A DNA stretch of 64,000 nt from Prevotella sp. (GCA_017554145.1 JAFZIZ010000011.1:1-64000), one strand, 5' to 3'; shown: positions 7,224 through 17,292, numbered from the stretch's first letter. Translations and numbers: made by a program. Notes: generated from the letters alone by a model not told the origin.

Positions 7224-8663
7224 ATGAAACCATTAAATAAGCAATTTGCTCCTAAGAGTGTTATGCCAGAGAAAGTGATTCAGTTTGGTGAAGGGAATTT
7301 CCTTCGCGCTTTCGTTGACTGGATTATCTGGAATATGAATCAAAAGACAGACTTCAATGGTAGTGTTGTCGTTGTACAACCTATCGAACACGGAATGATT
7401 GACTGGCTCAACGCCCAAGACGGACTCTACCATGTCAACCTACAAGGCCGGGAAAACGGGAAAGCAGTCAACACCATAGAGCGTATCGACGTAATCAGTC
7501 GTGCCCTGAACCCATATACCCAGAACGAGGCTTATATGGCATTGGCAGAACTTCCAGATGTGCGTTTCGTGATTTCCAACACGACAGAAGCCGGTATTGC
7601 CTTCGACCCTTCCTGCAAACTCGATGACAAACCTGCCAGTTCATATCCTGGAAAACTGGTACAATTGCTCTATCGGCGCTGGCAGGTGTTCAACGGCGAC
7701 CTTACAAAAGGACTGATTATCTTCCCTTGTGAACTAATCTTCCTGAATGGGCACGTACTGAAAGACTGTATCTATAAATATATCGAGTTATGGCAGTTAG
7801 GCGATAACTTCAAACAATGGTTTGATGAGGCATGCGGTGTCTATGCTACCCTTGTCGACCGTATCGTTCCTGGTTTCCCACGTAACGAGATCAAAGAGAT
7901 TCAAGAAAGAATATGCTATCGTGACAACATGGTAGTACAGGCAGAAAACTTCCATCTCTGGGTAATTGAAGCCCCAATAGAAGTAGCCAAGGAGTTTCCT
8001 GCCAACAAAGCAGGACTGCACGTATTGTTCGTTCCTTCAGAAGAGCCTTACCACAAACGCAAGGTGACGCTGCTCAACGGTCCGCACACCGTGCTCTCAC
8101 CTGTAGCGTTCCTCAGTGGTATCGATATCGTTCGCGATGCCTGCAATGATGAGATTGTCGGCAAATATATCCATAAAGTACAGTTCGACGAACTGATGCA
8201 GACACTCGACCTGCCTATTGAGGAATTAGAGAAATTCGCCTATGATGTACTGGAACGTTTTGACAATCCGTATGTAGACCATCAGGTAACAAGTATCATG
8301 CTTAACTCATTCCCCAAATTCCAGACACGAGACCTTCCAGGACTGAAAACATACTTGGAGCGTAAAGGTGAACTGCCTATGGGATTAGTATTCGGTCTCG
8401 CTGCTATCATTACCTATTATAAGGGGGGTAAACGTGCTGACGGCGTAGAGATCACACCGAATGACGACCCGAAGATTATAGAACTCTTAAAGGAACTCTG
8501 GGCAACGGGTGATACTCAGCATGTGGCTGACGGCGTTCTAGGTGCTGAGTTCATTTGGGGAGAGAATCTGAACAAGATTCCCGGACTGAATGCAATGGTG
8601 AAACTGTTCCTCGACCTCATCCAAGAGAAAGGGATGATAGAGGCCGTTCAGACCATCCTCTAA
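7224..8663 (+). CDS. uxaB: Tagaturonate reductase (altronate oxidoreductase)
   Basis: 479-aa NAD-dependent enzyme of the mannitol dehydrogenase-like family that reduces D-tagaturonate to D-altronate in galacturonate (pectin) catabolism; cytoplasmic. The N-terminal Rossmann segment reads KVIQFGEGNFLRAFVDW. The C-terminal domain has the family region LLNGPHTVLSPVAFLSG with the conserved Lys/Asn-His environment just before it (HKRKVTLLNGPH). Length is typical. Other uronate genes (uxaA, uxaC, kdgK) are not adjacent, so the pathway is dispersed. uvrA follows after 23 bp and probably shares the transcript. Confidence 0.93.
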   Translation: MKPLNKQFAPKSVMPEKVIQFGEGNFLRAFVDWIIWNMNQKTDFNGSVVVVQPIEHGMIDWLNAQDGLYHVNLQGRENGKAVNTIERIDVISRALNPYTQNEAYMALAELPDVRFVISNTTEAGIAFDPSCKLDDKPASSYPGKLVQLLYRRWQVFNGDLTKGLIIFPCELIFLNGHVLKDCIYKYIELWQLGDNFKQWFDEACGVYATLVDRIVPGFPRNEIKEIQERICYRDNMVVQAENFHLWVIEAPIEVAKEFPANKAGLHVLFVPSEEPYHKRKVTLLNGPHTVLSPVAFLSGIDIVRDACNDEIVGKYIHKVQFDELMQTLDLPIEELEKFAYDVLERFDNPYVDHQVTSIMLNSFPKFQTRDLPGLKTYLERKGELPMGLVFGLAAIITYYKGGKRADGVEITPNDDPKIIELLKELWATGDTQHVADGVLGAEFIWGENLNKIPGLNAMVKLFLDLIQEKGMIEAVQTIL

Positions 8664-8686
8664 GGCAATTATATCAAACTAGCAGC

Positions 8687-11491
8687 ATGAGCGACTACAT
8701 AGAGATCAAAGGTGCACGGGTCAACAACCTGAAGAATGTCAGTGTGAAGATTCCACGCGACAAATTGGTGGTTGTGGCTGGTGTGAGTGGAAGCGGCAAA
8801 TCATCGCTTGCCTTTGATACACTCTATGCCGAAGGACAACGTCGTTATGTGGAAAGTCTGTCTTCCTATGCCCGCCAGTTCTTGGGGCGTATGAATAAGC
8901 CAGAGTGCGATTTTATTAAAGGAATTCCTCCAGCCATCGCCATCGAGCAAAGAGTCATCTCACGCAACCCCCGCTCTACTGTTGGCACAACTACTGAGAT
9001 CTATGAGTATCTTCGTTTACTCTATGCGCGTATCGGCCGTACCTATTCGCCTATCAGCGGACAGGAGGTAAAAAAGCATTCAACGGAAGACATCATTGAC
9101 TGCACCAAGCAATATACCCCAGGAACAAAGTTTGTGGTGATGGCACCTGTCGTCATCCCTGAAGGACGAACACTTGAGCAACAATTGAAGATGTATGTGC
9201 TTAATGGTTACGCTCGTATGTTTGTCAACAGCGACTTCATCAGGATAGATGATTTCCTTGCTAACAGCCAAAAGCCAATAGCCAACAGCAACCCCTTCCT
9301 TGTTATCGACCGCCTGACCGTTGATGATGCGAAGGATGCTGTCTCTCGTCTGGTAGACTCTGCCGAGACTGCTTTCTATGAAGGTAACGGCGAATGTCGC
9401 CTGATGTTCCTGCCTTCGATGATCAGTTACGACTTCTCGATGAGGTTTGAGGCTGACGGCATGAAGTTTGAGGAACCATCAGACAATCTCTTCTCCTTTA
9501 ACTCGCCCGTTGGTGCCTGCCCGGAATGTCAGGGCTTTGGGAAGATTATTGGCATAGATGAACATCTGGTAATCCCCAACACGACGTTATCGGTCTATGA
9601 TGGCTGTGTCGTTTGCTGGCATGGTGAGAAGATGAAGATGTGGAAAGAAGAGTTCTGTCGACGTGCAGTTAAAGACGATTTTCCAATCTTCGAACCTTAC
9701 TATAACCTGACACAGAAACAGAAAGACATGCTGTGGCACGGGTTGCCTTCAGACAAGAACCGCGACAAGTACGACCAAGTATCTATTGATTCCTTCTTCC
9801 AGATGCTGAGGGAGAACCAATATAAGATACAATACCGCGTGATGCTTGCACGCTATCGGGGTAAGACGACCTGTCCGAAATGTCATGGTACACGACTGAA
9901 GCCCGAAGCCGATTATGTGAAGATTGGCGGACGAAGCATCAGCGACTTGGTACAGATGCCTGTTGTCCGACTGAAACAGTGGTTCGACCAACTGCAACTG
10001 ACAGAACAGGAACAGGAAATTGGTAAGCGGTTGCTTACTGAAATTAACTCACGATTGCAATACCTATTAGATGTAGGACTCGGTTACCTGACACTCAACC
10101 GCATGTCTAATTCCCTTAGCGGAGGTGAGAGTCAGCGCATCAACCTCACCACGTCGTTAGGTTCCTCGCTCGTGGGATCCTTATATATATTAGATGAACC
10201 CAGCATCGGACTACATAGTCGTGATACCGACCGTCTCATCAAAGTTTTGAAAGAACTGCAGGCTTTAGGTAATACCGTTGTCGTAGTAGAACACGATGAA
10301 GAGATGATGCGTGCTGCCGACTATCTGATAGACGTGGGTCCTGATGCAGGACGATTGGGCGGCGAGATTGTCTTCGAAGGCAATGCAGCCGACATCACTG
10401 AGAAAGCATTAAAGAAGTTTCCCAAGAGTTACACCGTAAAATACCTCTTGCACCAAGAAGAGATACCCGTTCCCAAGAGTCATCGACCATGGAACAGGAA
10501 GATAGACATCAAAGGAGCCCGCATGAACAACCTGCGAGGCATCGATGTATCAATCCCCTTGAATGTGATGACAGTAGTTACTGGTGTCAGTGGCAGCGGT
10601 AAGTCAAGCCTCATCAAAGGTATCCTCTACCCTGCCCTCAAGCGATTGCTTGGCGAAGTCTACGATGCCCCAGGTGAATATATGGGAATGGGAGGCGATT
10701 ATGAAGCCATCAAACATATCGAGTTCGTCGACCAGAACCCCATTGGTAAGTCCACACGCTCGAACCCTGCCACCTATGTCAAGGCGTATGATGCCATCCG
10801 CGACTTGTTTGCCGATCAGCCATTGGCAAAGCAATTAGGCTTCACTTCCCAATATTTCTCTTTCAACGCAGACGGCGGTCGTTGTGACGAATGTAAGGGT
10901 GCTGGTGTTATTACGGTAGAGATGCAGTTTATGGCAGACCTGGTCCTTGAATGCGAGGCATGTCATGGACATCGTTTCAAACACGATATCCTCGATGTGA
11001 GATATAAAGGAAAGAATATTGACGACGTGCTGAACATGACCATCTCTGAAGCCATTCAGTTCTTTGAAGGACAGAAGGCCATCGTTTCCCGCTTGCAAAC
11101 ACTGGAAGATGTAGGACTCGGTTATATCAAACTCGGGCAGAACTCATCAACACTCTCTGGTGGTGAGAACCAACGTGTCAAACTCGCATACTTCATCGGA
11201 CAGGAGCGACAGGACCCCACCTTATTTATATTTGACGAGCCGACAACAGGATTGCACTTCCATGACATCCAACGACTGCTCAAGTCTTTCGATGCACTGA
11301 TTGAGCGCGGACATACCATCATAGTGATTGAACATAATATGGAAGTCATCAAGTGTGCCGACTATGTTATCGACTTAGGTCCAGACGGTGGAGACCGTGG
11401 TGGTAACCTCGTTGCTTGCGGAACACCAAAAGAGATTGCCGCCTGCGAAGAGAGTATCACAGGAAAATTCCTGCGTGAAAAACTTTGTTAG
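8687..11491 (+). CDS. uvrA: Excinuclease ABC subunit A
   Basis: 934-aa DNA-damage recognition ATPase of nucleotide excision repair. Start chosen at [15 protein letters not shown], 23 bp after uxaB; upstream in-frame codons lie inside uxaB. Two ABC modules are visible: Walker [15 protein letters not shown] near residue 32 and [14 protein letters not shown] near residue 630, with signatures [10 protein letters not shown] and [10 protein letters not shown]. Zinc-finger cysteines are CPECQGFG...CPKCHG and CDECKGAG...CEACHG. A 28-bp stretch of four 7-nt units (9261-9288) adds an Asn/Ser/Gln/Pro-rich segment around [13 protein letters not shown]. Many Bacteroidota carry two uvrA copies; this may be one of a pair. 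uvrB is at 57.9 kb. Confidence 0.97.
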   Translation: MSDYIEIKGARVNNLKNVSVKIPRDKLVVVAGVSGSGKSSLAFDTLYAEGQRRYVESLSSYARQFLGRMNKPECDFIKGIPPAIAIEQRVISRNPRSTVGTTTEIYEYLRLLYARIGRTYSPISGQEVKKHSTEDIIDCTKQYTPGTKFVVMAPVVIPEGRTLEQQLKMYVLNGYARMFVNSDFIRIDDFLANSQKPIANSNPFLVIDRLTVDDAKDAVSRLVDSAETAFYEGNGECRLMFLPSMISYDFSMRFEADGMKFEEPSDNLFSFNSPVGACPECQGFGKIIGIDEHLVIPNTTLSVYDGCVVCWHGEKMKMWKEEFCRRAVKDDFPIFEPYYNLTQKQKDMLWHGLPSDKNRDKYDQVSIDSFFQMLRENQYKIQYRVMLARYRGKTTCPKCHGTRLKPEADYVKIGGRSISDLVQMPVVRLKQWFDQLQLTEQEQEIGKRLLTEINSRLQYLLDVGLGYLTLNRMSNSLSGGESQRINLTTSLGSSLVGSLYILDEPSIGLHSRDTDRLIKVLKELQALGNTVVVVEHDEEMMRAADYLIDVGPDAGRLGGEIVFEGNAADITEKALKKFPKSYTVKYLLHQEEIPVPKSHRPWNRKIDIKGARMNNLRGIDVSIPLNVMTVVTGVSGSGKSSLIKGILYPALKRLLGEVYDAPGEYMGMGGDYEAIKHIEFVDQNPIGKSTRSNPATYVKAYDAIRDLFADQPLAKQLGFTSQYFSFNADGGRCDECKGAGVITVEMQFMADLVLECEACHGHRFKHDILDVRYKGKNIDDVLNMTISEAIQFFEGQKAIVSRLQTLEDVGLGYIKLGQNSSTLSGGENQRVKLAYFIGQERQDPTLFIFDEPTTGLHFHDIQRLLKSFDALIERGHTIIVIEHNMEVIKCADYVIDLGPDGGDRGGNLVACGTPKEIAACEESITGKFLREKLC
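9261..9288 (+). repeat. Four degenerate heptamer units inside uvrA
   Basis: CTAACAG CCAAAAG CCAATAG CCAACAG in tandem, consensus CCAANAG, read in frame as an Asn/Ser-rich loop. Confidence 0.7.
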
Positions 11492-11500
11492 ATAAAAATT

Positions 11501-11530
11501 TTGTCGAACCGATTTTTTATATTACCTTTG
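11501..11530 (+). promoter_or_regulatory. Promoter of the tRNA cluster
   Basis: -33 TTG (11501-11503), 19-bp spacer, -7 TACCTTTG (11523-11530), about 107 bp upstream of tRNA-Thr. The leader carries dispersed repeat copy 1. Confidence 0.7.
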
Positions 11531-11549
11531 CAAAAGTTTTGCGAAAACA

Positions 11550-11628
11550 GGCTGCGTCTCAGCATAGAGTAAACTCTCTGCATTCGACTTGCATTGTCTT
11601 TGCAGTCGCTTTCGAGCAATGAGATCTT
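11550..11628. repeat. Dispersed GGCTGCG repeat, copy 1
   Basis: Begins GGCTGCGTCTCAGCATAG, continues TCTGCATTCGACTTGCA and ends near ATGAGATC. The same arrangement is found at 26344-26427, in both cases a few tens of bases after a TAnnTTTG box. Confidence 0.6.
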
Positions 11629-11636
11629 TTATAGTT

Positions 11637-11709
<73 letters not shown>

Positions 11710-11753
11710 CTTAAAGGTAAAAGAGAGTCAGAACTGTCTGGCTCTTTCTTTTT

Positions 11754-11826
11754 GCGGTAGTGGCTCAGTTGGTAGAGCATTGGCTTCCCAAGCCGAGGGT
11801 CGCGGGTTCGAGTCCCGTCTACCGCT
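11754..11826 (+). tRNA. tRNA-Gly(CCC)
   Basis: 73-nt cloverleaf: acceptor GCGGTAG/CTACCGC, anticodon CCC at 11787-11789 in loop TTCCCAA, T-arm GCGGGTTCGAGTCCCGT. It lies 44 bp after tRNA-Thr. Confidence 0.95.
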
Positions 11827-11951
11827 CCTTCTGATAAATAACAAGAGAAAAGAAAAAAGTCTCGGAAAAATTTGCAGGAGTGAAATAAAAGCATTACCTT
11901 TGCACCGCGTTTGAGAGAAAACGCCAAGGTTTTGACAAGAACCACCGGTTA

Positions 11952-12038
11952 GGAAGTTTGGGTGAGTGGCTGAAACCAGCAGTTTGCTAAACTGCCGTGC
12001 GGGTTACCGTACCGGGGGTTCGAATCCCCCAGCTTCCG
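11952..12038 (+). tRNA. tRNA-Ser(GCT)
   Basis: 87-nt type II tRNA with a long variable arm: acceptor GGAAGTT/AGCTTCC, anticodon GCT at 11986-11988 in loop TTGCTAA, T-arm GGGGGTTCGAATCCCCC. A TTACCTTTGC promoter-like box occurs upstream at about 11893-11902, so it may have its own promoter. Confidence 0.95.
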
Positions 12039-12074
12039 CTGGGATGTCAAAACAAACAAATATAATGGTCGATT

Positions 12075-12123
12075 GACATTAATGTCCATCACCCTCGCGA
12101 CTCGGTCATTCAAATATATTTGA
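12075..12123. repeat. Two palindromes and repeated tRNA-5'-like motif between tRNA-Ser and tRNA-Glu
   Basis: GACATTAATGTC (12075-12086) and TCAAATATATTTGA (12110-12123) are perfect palindromes. The motif CTCGCNACTCGGTC occurs twice, the second copy running into the 5' end of tRNA-Glu. Confidence 0.55.
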
Positions 12124-12138
12124 TGACTCTCGCTACTC

Positions 12139-12210
12139 GGTCGATTCATCTAATGGTTAGGATACAAGATTCTCAATCTTGGCATAGGGGTTCGATTCCC
12201 CTATCGACTA
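12139..12210 (+). tRNA. tRNA-Glu(CTC)
   Basis: 72-nt cloverleaf: acceptor GGTCGAT/ATCGACT with a G-U first pair, anticodon CTC at 12172-12174 in loop TTCTCAA, T-arm AGGGGTTCGATTCCCCT. Confidence 0.92.
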
Positions 12211-12212
12211 CA

Positions 12213-12249
12213 AACAATCCCTTGCAAATATTATTTGCAAGGGATTGTT
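12213..12249 (+). terminator. Terminator of the tRNA cluster
   Basis: Perfect 16-bp hairpin (12213-12228 with 12234-12249, loop TATTA) immediately after tRNA-Glu, followed by a T-rich stretch. Confidence 0.85.
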
Positions 12250-12302
12250 GTTATTTCGAGGTGTACTTATCGTTCTCTCGTTCGAGAAAACTCAAGAAAT
12301 TC

Positions 12303-12333
12303 TTGGTTTTCTGCTCTCTTTTTTGTATATTTG
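12303..12333 (+). promoter_or_regulatory. Promoter of the secreted 183-aa protein gene
   Basis: -33 TTG (12303-12305), 20-bp spacer, -7 TATATTTG (12326-12333), 39 bp before the start codon. Confidence 0.7.
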
Positions 12334-12372
12334 CAACCAGTAACTATAAATACTAACTAAAAATATTAGATT

Positions 12373-12924
12373 ATGAAGACAATTTCGAGGATGATGATGA
12401 CTGCAGTGCTGCTGGTAGTGGCACTGACAGCGAATGCGCAGAAACTGAGTAAGCAACAACAAGAAGACGCGATGCTTAACCTTTTTGCACGTGCCACGTT
12501 GGTTAACAACAAGTTTGCTATCACACGTGAGCCGATTACCTATTACGACTATTGGGCTGCTACTGGAGAGAAGGCTCACGGCCCCAATACGAGTGTGACA
12601 AATGCTGCTATCGTCAGCGATGGCAAAAAGCAAAAGATGGTGAACTGCATCAACAACTATTTCGGAGAGCATGTAGTATCACTTGCTACCAATGCACAGA
12701 TTGATGAGGCGCACAAGAAGATCGGTCTGCATCGTGAATTAAGCGAGAACAGTATTGCTGGTTCTGGTTTCTTTCTCACCATGACAGCCGCCCAGTATCG
12801 CAAATTCAAATCACAGTACGACAATCACAATCAGAGAATGACAAGCCCAACCAAATCTAAGAAGGCAAAACAGAAGAAAACAACCAAGAAACAAGGAAAC
12901 AACGAACTGAGATTCAATTTCTAA
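12373..12924 (+). CDS. Secreted protein of unknown function, Lys-rich tail
   Basis: 183-aa protein not recognised as a named family. It has a clear signal peptide (SRMMMTAVLLVVALTANAQ, cleavage after residue 23). A globular central part (about residues 25-145) follows, then a strongly basic tail (PTKSKKAKQKKTTKKQ) ending in a phenylalanine-terminated NELRFNF. The basic tail could bind nucleic acid, lipopolysaccharide or peptidoglycan, but nothing in the sequence proves this. It is a single-gene unit with its own promoter and terminator. Confidence 0.75.
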   Translation: MKTISRMMMTAVLLVVALTANAQKLSKQQQEDAMLNLFARATLVNNKFAITREPITYYDYWAATGEKAHGPNTSVTNAAIVSDGKKQKMVNCINNYFGEHVVSLATNAQIDEAHKKIGLHRELSENSIAGSGFFLTMTAAQYRKFKSQYDNHNQRMTSPTKSKKAKQKKTTKKQGNNELRFNF

Positions 12925-12943
12925 ACCTTCCTGTAAGATCAAT

Positions 12944-12973
12944 ATAAAGCCTGAGCGAGTGCTCAGGCTTTAT
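12944..12973. terminator. Bidirectional terminator
   Basis: 13-bp perfect hairpin (12944-12956 and 12961-12973, loop GAGT) between the secreted protein gene and the convergent Crp/Fnr gene. Confidence 0.85.
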
Positions 12974-13005
12974 AGTTATTCCATTGTATATCCTTTCTTT
13001 ATGCC

Positions 13006-13611
13006 CTACTCCTTATCCTCCAACAACGCAGAGGTGCGAACGCGGCTGAGCGTCTCGGGTGTCATTTGTAGATAACTGGCGATATACACCAGCGGGGCAC
13101 GCAAAACCAACTGAGGATTACGTTTGACTAACTTGGCATAACGGTCCTGTGCTGACTCGAAACGAAGCATATCGGCATGAATCTGCGAGAAGATCAACGA
13201 CTCTTCCAGAATCTTACGATAGAGCATCTGGATGTTCACATTCTTGATAGCCTCCTGCTCTAACGCCACTTTGGGAAGGGCATAGATGATCGTAGGCTCC
13301 AAAGCCACAATCTGCAAGTTGGTGGGTTTCTCTCTGAAGAGGCTCTCAATACACATGCAGATAGTATTCTCCGTAGCCATATACTCTGTGAGGTCCTTGC
13401 CGTTCTTGTAGTAGAACTGGCGCACCAGTCCTTTCACTACCCAATAGATATTCTTACATACCTCCCCTTCCTTGATGATAAACTCACCCTTCTGGAATTT
13501 CATGGGTACGAGAATACTCTCCAGCACGTCGAGTTCGTCGTGTGTCATCGTGCTGTAACGTCTTGCCAGTTCACGTGCAACATCTCTTGGTGTCAGTCCG
13601 ATTGTTGTCAT
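13006..13611 (-). CDS. Crp/Fnr-family transcriptional regulator
   Basis: 201-aa regulator. The N-terminal cyclic-nucleotide-binding-like beta barrel covers residues about 20-120 (KFQKGEFIIKEGEVCKNIYWVVKGLVRQFY). A C-terminal helix-turn-helix covers about 165-195 (APLVYIASYLQMTPETLSRVR). No FNR-type four-cysteine iron-sulfur motif is present, so direct O2 sensing is unlikely. The effector is unknown; in Bacteroidota this subgroup often controls stress or redox genes. It is 39 bp downstream of lepA on the same strand and may be cotranscribed. Confidence 0.88.
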   Translation of the reverse strand: MTTIGLTPRDVARELARRYSTMTHDELDVLESILVPMKFQKGEFIIKEGEVCKNIYWVVKGLVRQFYYKNGKDLTEYMATENTICMCIESLFREKPTNLQIVALEPTIIYALPKVALEQEAIKNVNIQMLYRKILEESLIFSQIHADMLRFESAQDRYAKLVKRNPQLVLRAPLVYIASYLQMTPETLSRVRTSALLEDKE

Positions 13612-13650
13612 TGTCTTGATGGATTTTCAGTTTGTTTTGTCTATGTTGTC

Positions 13651-15432
13651 TTAGTCTAACTTCAATACAGCGAGGAAGGCTTTCTGGGGCACTTCCACAT
13701 TACCGATCTGCTTCATGCGTTTCTTTCCGCGTTTCTGCTTCTCGAGGAGTTTACGCTTACGGCTTACGTCACCACCATAACACTTGGCAGTCACGTCCTT
13801 GCGTACCTGTTTCACCGTCTCACGGGCGATAATCTTAGCACCGATGGCAGCCTGAATAGCGATATCGAACTGCTGTCTCGGTATCAGTTCCTTCAGTTTC
13901 TCACACATCCGACGACCAAACGTCACGGCATTGTCCTGATGCGTCAGTGTAGAGAGGGCATCCACCGACTCACCATTGAGCAGGATATCCAACTTCGCCA
14001 ACTTAGAGGGGCGGAAGCAGTCGACGTGATAATCGAACGACGCATAGCCCTTAGAGATAGACTTTAACTTGTCGTAGAAGTCAATCACGATCTCGCCCAA
14101 CGGCAGCATGAAGCGCAATTCCACACGGTTACCACTGACATACTGCTGGTCAATCAACTCACCACGCTTGTCCAAACACAGTGTCATGATAGGTCCGATA
14201 TAGTCGGCTGCCGTAATGATACTTGCCTTGATATACGGTTCCTCGATATGGTCGATGAGTGTCGGGTCAGGCAATCCCGAAGGATTATGCACTTCCTTCA
14301 CCTCCCCCTGCTTAGTATAACACATATAGGTAACGTTGGGCACAGTGGTAATCACGTCCATATCAAACTCACGGTCGAGGCGCTCCTGCACAATCTCCAT
14401 ATGCAACAGTCCGAGGAATCCGCAACGGAAACCGAAGCCCAAAGCCACAGACGTCTCAGGAACAAACGTCAGTGAGGCATCATTCAACTGTAACTTCTCT
14501 AAAGAGGCACGCAGGTTCTCGTAGTCAGTAGGATCAATAGGATAGACACCTGCGAACACCATCGGCTTCACTTCCTGGAAACCCTCGATGGCTTTGTTAC
14601 AAGGCTTAGCCACACTGGTGATGGTATCGCCCACCTTCACCTCCTTCGAGTCCTTGATACCGCTGATGATATAGCCCACATCACCCGTCTTTAGTTCCTG
14701 ACGGGGAATCATATCCATCTTCAGTACGCCTACCTCGTCGGCATCATATTCCATACCCGTATTGAAGAACTTCACCTTCTCGCCCTTGCGGATGGTGCCG
14801 TTCACAATCTTAAAGTAGGCAATGATGCCACGGAACGAGTTGAATACCGAGTCGAAGATCAGTGCCTGCAAGGGTGCTTTCTCATCGCCTACAGGATGAG
14901 GAATACGCTCCACTACGGCATCGAGAATATGTTCCACACCCTCGCCCGTCTTACCACTGGCACGGATAATGTCCTCAGGGTCACATCCTATCAGGTCGAC
15001 GATCTCATCTTCCACCTCATCAGGCATCGCACTCGGCATGTCAATCTTATTGATGACGGGGATAATCTCCAGATTATGGTCGATGGCAAGATAGAGGTTC
15101 GATATCGTCTGTGCCTGTACTCCCTGTGTGGCATCCACGACAAGCAAGGCGCCCTCACAAGCGGCTATAGAACGAGACACCTCGTATGAGAAGTCAACGT
15201 GTCCCGGCGTATCAATCAAGTTCAGGATATACTTCTCGCCCTTGTACATATACTCCATCTGGATGGCATGACTCTTAATCGTGATGCCACGTTCCTTCTC
15301 CAGATCCATATCGTCCAACATCTGCCCTTCCGTTACCTGAATCGTCTTGGTGAATTCAAGCATACGGTCAGCAAGCGTCGACTTTCCGTGGTCGATATGT
15401 GCAATGATACAGAAGTTTCTGATATGTTCCAT
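13651..15432 (-). CDS. lepA: Elongation factor 4 (ribosome back-translocase)
   Basis: 593-aa GTPase that acts on the 70S ribosome under stress. The start at [18 protein letters not shown] is preferred because a -7 box lies at 15458-15465; the alternative Met 18 bp upstream would fall at the expected transcription start. G-domain motifs are [17 protein letters not shown] and NKIDMP. EF-2 domains II/III follow, then the LepA-specific C-terminal domain ending [23 protein letters not shown]. Length is canonical. It is divergent from the FNT gene. Confidence 0.97.
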   Translation of the reverse strand: MEHIRNFCIIAHIDHGKSTLADRMLEFTKTIQVTEGQMLDDMDLEKERGITIKSHAIQMEYMYKGEKYILNLIDTPGHVDFSYEVSRSIAACEGALLVVDATQGVQAQTISNLYLAIDHNLEIIPVINKIDMPSAMPDEVEDEIVDLIGCDPEDIIRASGKTGEGVEHILDAVVERIPHPVGDEKAPLQALIFDSVFNSFRGIIAYFKIVNGTIRKGEKVKFFNTGMEYDADEVGVLKMDMIPRQELKTGDVGYIISGIKDSKEVKVGDTITSVAKPCNKAIEGFQEVKPMVFAGVYPIDPTDYENLRASLEKLQLNDASLTFVPETSVALGFGFRCGFLGLLHMEIVQERLDREFDMDVITTVPNVTYMCYTKQGEVKEVHNPSGLPDPTLIDHIEEPYIKASIITAADYIGPIMTLCLDKRGELIDQQYVSGNRVELRFMLPLGEIVIDFYDKLKSISKGYASFDYHVDCFRPSKLAKLDILLNGESVDALSTLTHQDNAVTFGRRMCEKLKELIPRQQFDIAIQAAIGAKIIARETVKQVRKDVTAKCYGGDVSRKRKLLEKQKRGKKRMKQIGNVEVPQKAFLAVLKLD

Positions 15433-15457
15433 CAGTTCGTATATGTACAATTTTGTG

Positions 15458-15465
15458 CAAAAATA
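15458..15465 (-). promoter_or_regulatory. lepA -7 box
   Basis: TATTTTTG on the minus strand, 26 bp before the chosen start. No clear -33 match was found. Confidence 0.5.
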
Positions 15466-15511
15466 CGAAAAAAAAATGAGATACTTGCCTTTCTATCCGA
15501 TTTTATTTTAG

Positions 15512-15519
15512 TAATTTTG
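15512..15519 (+). promoter_or_regulatory. -7 box of the FNT channel gene
   Basis: TAATTTTG 21 bp upstream of the start codon. The nearest TTG is 24 bp upstream, longer than usual, so strength is doubtful. Confidence 0.45.
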
Positions 15520-15540
15520 CAGAAATTATAAAAACCGAAT

Positions 15541-16149
15541 ATGAAAGAAACCTTTAGAACCCATTTTCCTTTAGCCATCCTCGCAGGCATCTGTATCGCC
15601 ATTGGTGGCACTGTTAACCTACGTGTAGGCGGTGTGGCTGGTGCCGTACTCTTTGCCTTCGGACTGACCACTGTCGTCTATTACGGACTGAAACTCTATA
15701 CGGGTACAGCAGGCTTTATCCGCCGTCATGGTGACTGGGGCATGCTCCTCATCGTACTGATTGGTAATATCGTAGGCTGTCTGTTGTCTGCCCTGATGAT
15801 ACGTTATGTCCAACCAGACTGTGTAGAGAAGGCTGGTGCCATCCTTGCAGGCAGGCTCGATAAGGGGGCATGGGCGTGTTTTTTGCTTGCCATCGGTTGC
15901 GGATTCATCATGACTACTGCCGTAGAGTTTGCCCGCAAAGGGAAGATGTTGCCTTTGGTATTAGGTGTCCCCGTCTTCATCCTCTGTGGTTTTGCCCATA
16001 GCATCGCCGATGCATTCTATTTCCTTACGGCACCTTGGGAACAGTTAGCCCAACCGATGGTTGGTGTCGTCTATATCGCTGAAGTATTAGGTAATTTCGT
16101 AGGCTGTAATCTTTATCGTTGGATAGCCCCACAAGACATGAGAATATGA
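15541..16149 (+). CDS. Formate/nitrite-type (FNT) channel family protein, short form
   Basis: 202-aa inner-membrane protein with six hydrophobic segments. FNT-like features are an early Gly-rich GICIAIGGTVNL loop, a YYGLKLYTG segment and a repeat of the same topology ending in GFAHSIADAFYF. Canonical FocA/NirC are about 260-280 aa, so this is a compact variant with short termini. It may export formate or lactate, or take up small anions, but substrate cannot be read here. It overlaps the following lipoprotein gene by 4 bp (ATGA). Confidence 0.8.
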   Translation: MKETFRTHFPLAILAGICIAIGGTVNLRVGGVAGAVLFAFGLTTVVYYGLKLYTGTAGFIRRHGDWGMLLIVLIGNIVGCLLSALMIRYVQPDCVEKAGAILAGRLDKGAWACFLLAIGCGFIMTTAVEFARKGKMLPLVLGVPVFILCGFAHSIADAFYFLTAPWEQLAQPMVGVVYIAEVLGNFVGCNLYRWIAPQDMRI

Positions 16150-16535
16150 AAAAGTTAGTATGGATATTCGTAGGCATGCTCCTGATGACTGCCTGCCAAG
16201 AGACGTTGGAAGAACGCTGTGCCCGTGAGGCAAAGGAATATTCTAAGAAAAACTGTCCTGCACCTCTTACCAAGGATGTCACGATTGACAGTATGAGTTT
16301 CGATATAGCCACTCATACGCTGACCTACTCTTATACCGTCAGCGGTGTGATTGACGATACTGCCGTCATCAATAGGAACAATCCCAAAGAACAACTGCTT
16401 CGGAATCTGAAGAACGCTACCAGTATGAAGCCCTATCGGGATGCCGGCTACAACTTCCAATATATCTACTACTCCACCAAACAAAAAGGAACGCGACTAT
16501 ATGAAGCCACGTTCCGTCAATCTGATTATCAGTAA
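16146..16535 (+). CDS. Small lipoprotein of unknown function
   Basis: 129-aa protein starting at MKKLVWIFVGMLLMTACQE, whose ATG overlaps the FNT stop. The lipobox MTAC predicts a lipid-anchored mature protein of about 112 residues. A Cys pair is visible (RCAREAKEYSKKNC). The rest is a beta-rich domain with alternating hydrophobic strands (ITHTLTYSYTVSG-like pattern). No family is recognised. Coupling to the channel gene suggests coexpression, not necessarily shared function. Confidence 0.75.
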   Translation: MKKLVWIFVGMLLMTACQETLEERCAREAKEYSKKNCPAPLTKDVTIDSMSFDIATHTLTYSYTVSGVIDDTAVINRNNPKEQLLRNLKNATSMKPYRDAGYNFQYIYYSTKQKGTRLYEATFRQSDYQ

Positions 16536-16540
16536 GATGG

Positions 16541-17278
16541 TTATTCTTCAATAGCCTCTGGCTTCATGTTGGTGTACACCGTCTGTACATCATCGAAGTC
16601 CTCGAGCTTCTCCACCATCTTATCGATGGTCTCACGCTCCTCAGGCGTAACGTCCTTCAGGTCGTTGGGGATACGCGTGAACTCAGCACCAGTAACCTCG
16701 AAGCCGTTCTCCTCCAGATGTTTCTGGATGGCACCGAATGACTGTGGGTCACCATAAATGGTGATGCTGTTCTCCTCCTCGTCCTCGTCGAACTCGTCCT
16801 CTACACCGTAGTCAATCAAGTCGAGAATCAGTTCGTCCATGTCCAGACCGTCCTTCTTCTTGAAGGTGAACACTGCCTTGTGGTCGAACAGGAACGACAG
16901 ACTGCCCTGTGTACCCAGATTACCATTGAACTTGTTAAACACTGAGCGGACATCACCCACGGTACGGGTAGTATTGTCAGTCAGCGTATCTACGAAGATA
17001 GCAACACCGTGAGGACCATATCCCTCATAGGTCACTTCCTTATAGTCGCTCTGATCCTTACCCATCGCGTTCTTGATGGCACGCTCGATATTGTCCTTCG
17101 GCATGTTCTCACGCTTTGCGTTGGCAATGATAGCGCGCAATGCGGGGTTCATGTCGGGCTCTGGACCACCAGCCTTCACGGCGATAGCAATCTGCTTACC
17201 AATCTTGGTAAACGTCTTTGCCATGTGGCCCCATCTCTTCAGTTTCGCTGCTTTGCGATATTCAAATGCTCTTCCCAT
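16541..17278 (-). CDS. YebC/PmpR-family protein
   Basis: 245-aa protein of the YebC/TACO1 family, long annotated as a transcriptional regulator and more recently linked to translation of difficult motifs. N-terminal signature: MGRAFEYRKAAKLKRWGHMA. Central motifs: NIERAIKNAMGK and YEGYGPHGVAIFVD. A strongly acidic segment (DEFDEDEEENS) interrupts domain II. Length is normal. It follows pheT after 51 bp that contain an octamer repeat. Confidence 0.93.
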   Translation of the reverse strand: MGRAFEYRKAAKLKRWGHMAKTFTKIGKQIAIAVKAGGPEPDMNPALRAIIANAKRENMPKDNIERAIKNAMGKDQSDYKEVTYEGYGPHGVAIFVDTLTDNTTRTVGDVRSVFNKFNGNLGTQGSLSFLFDHKAVFTFKKKDGLDMDELILDLIDYGVEDEFDEDEEENSITIYGDPQSFGAIQKHLEENGFEVTGAEFTRIPNDLKDVTPEERETIDKMVEKLEDFDDVQTVYTNMKPEAIEE

Positions 17279-17292
17279 TGTATTTATTTTTT

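Noticed and set aside
8555-8686. In-frame extension of uvrA upstream of the ATG at 8687
   Set aside because: It lies inside uxaB and does not resemble Uvr[16 protein letters not shown] is the normal start.
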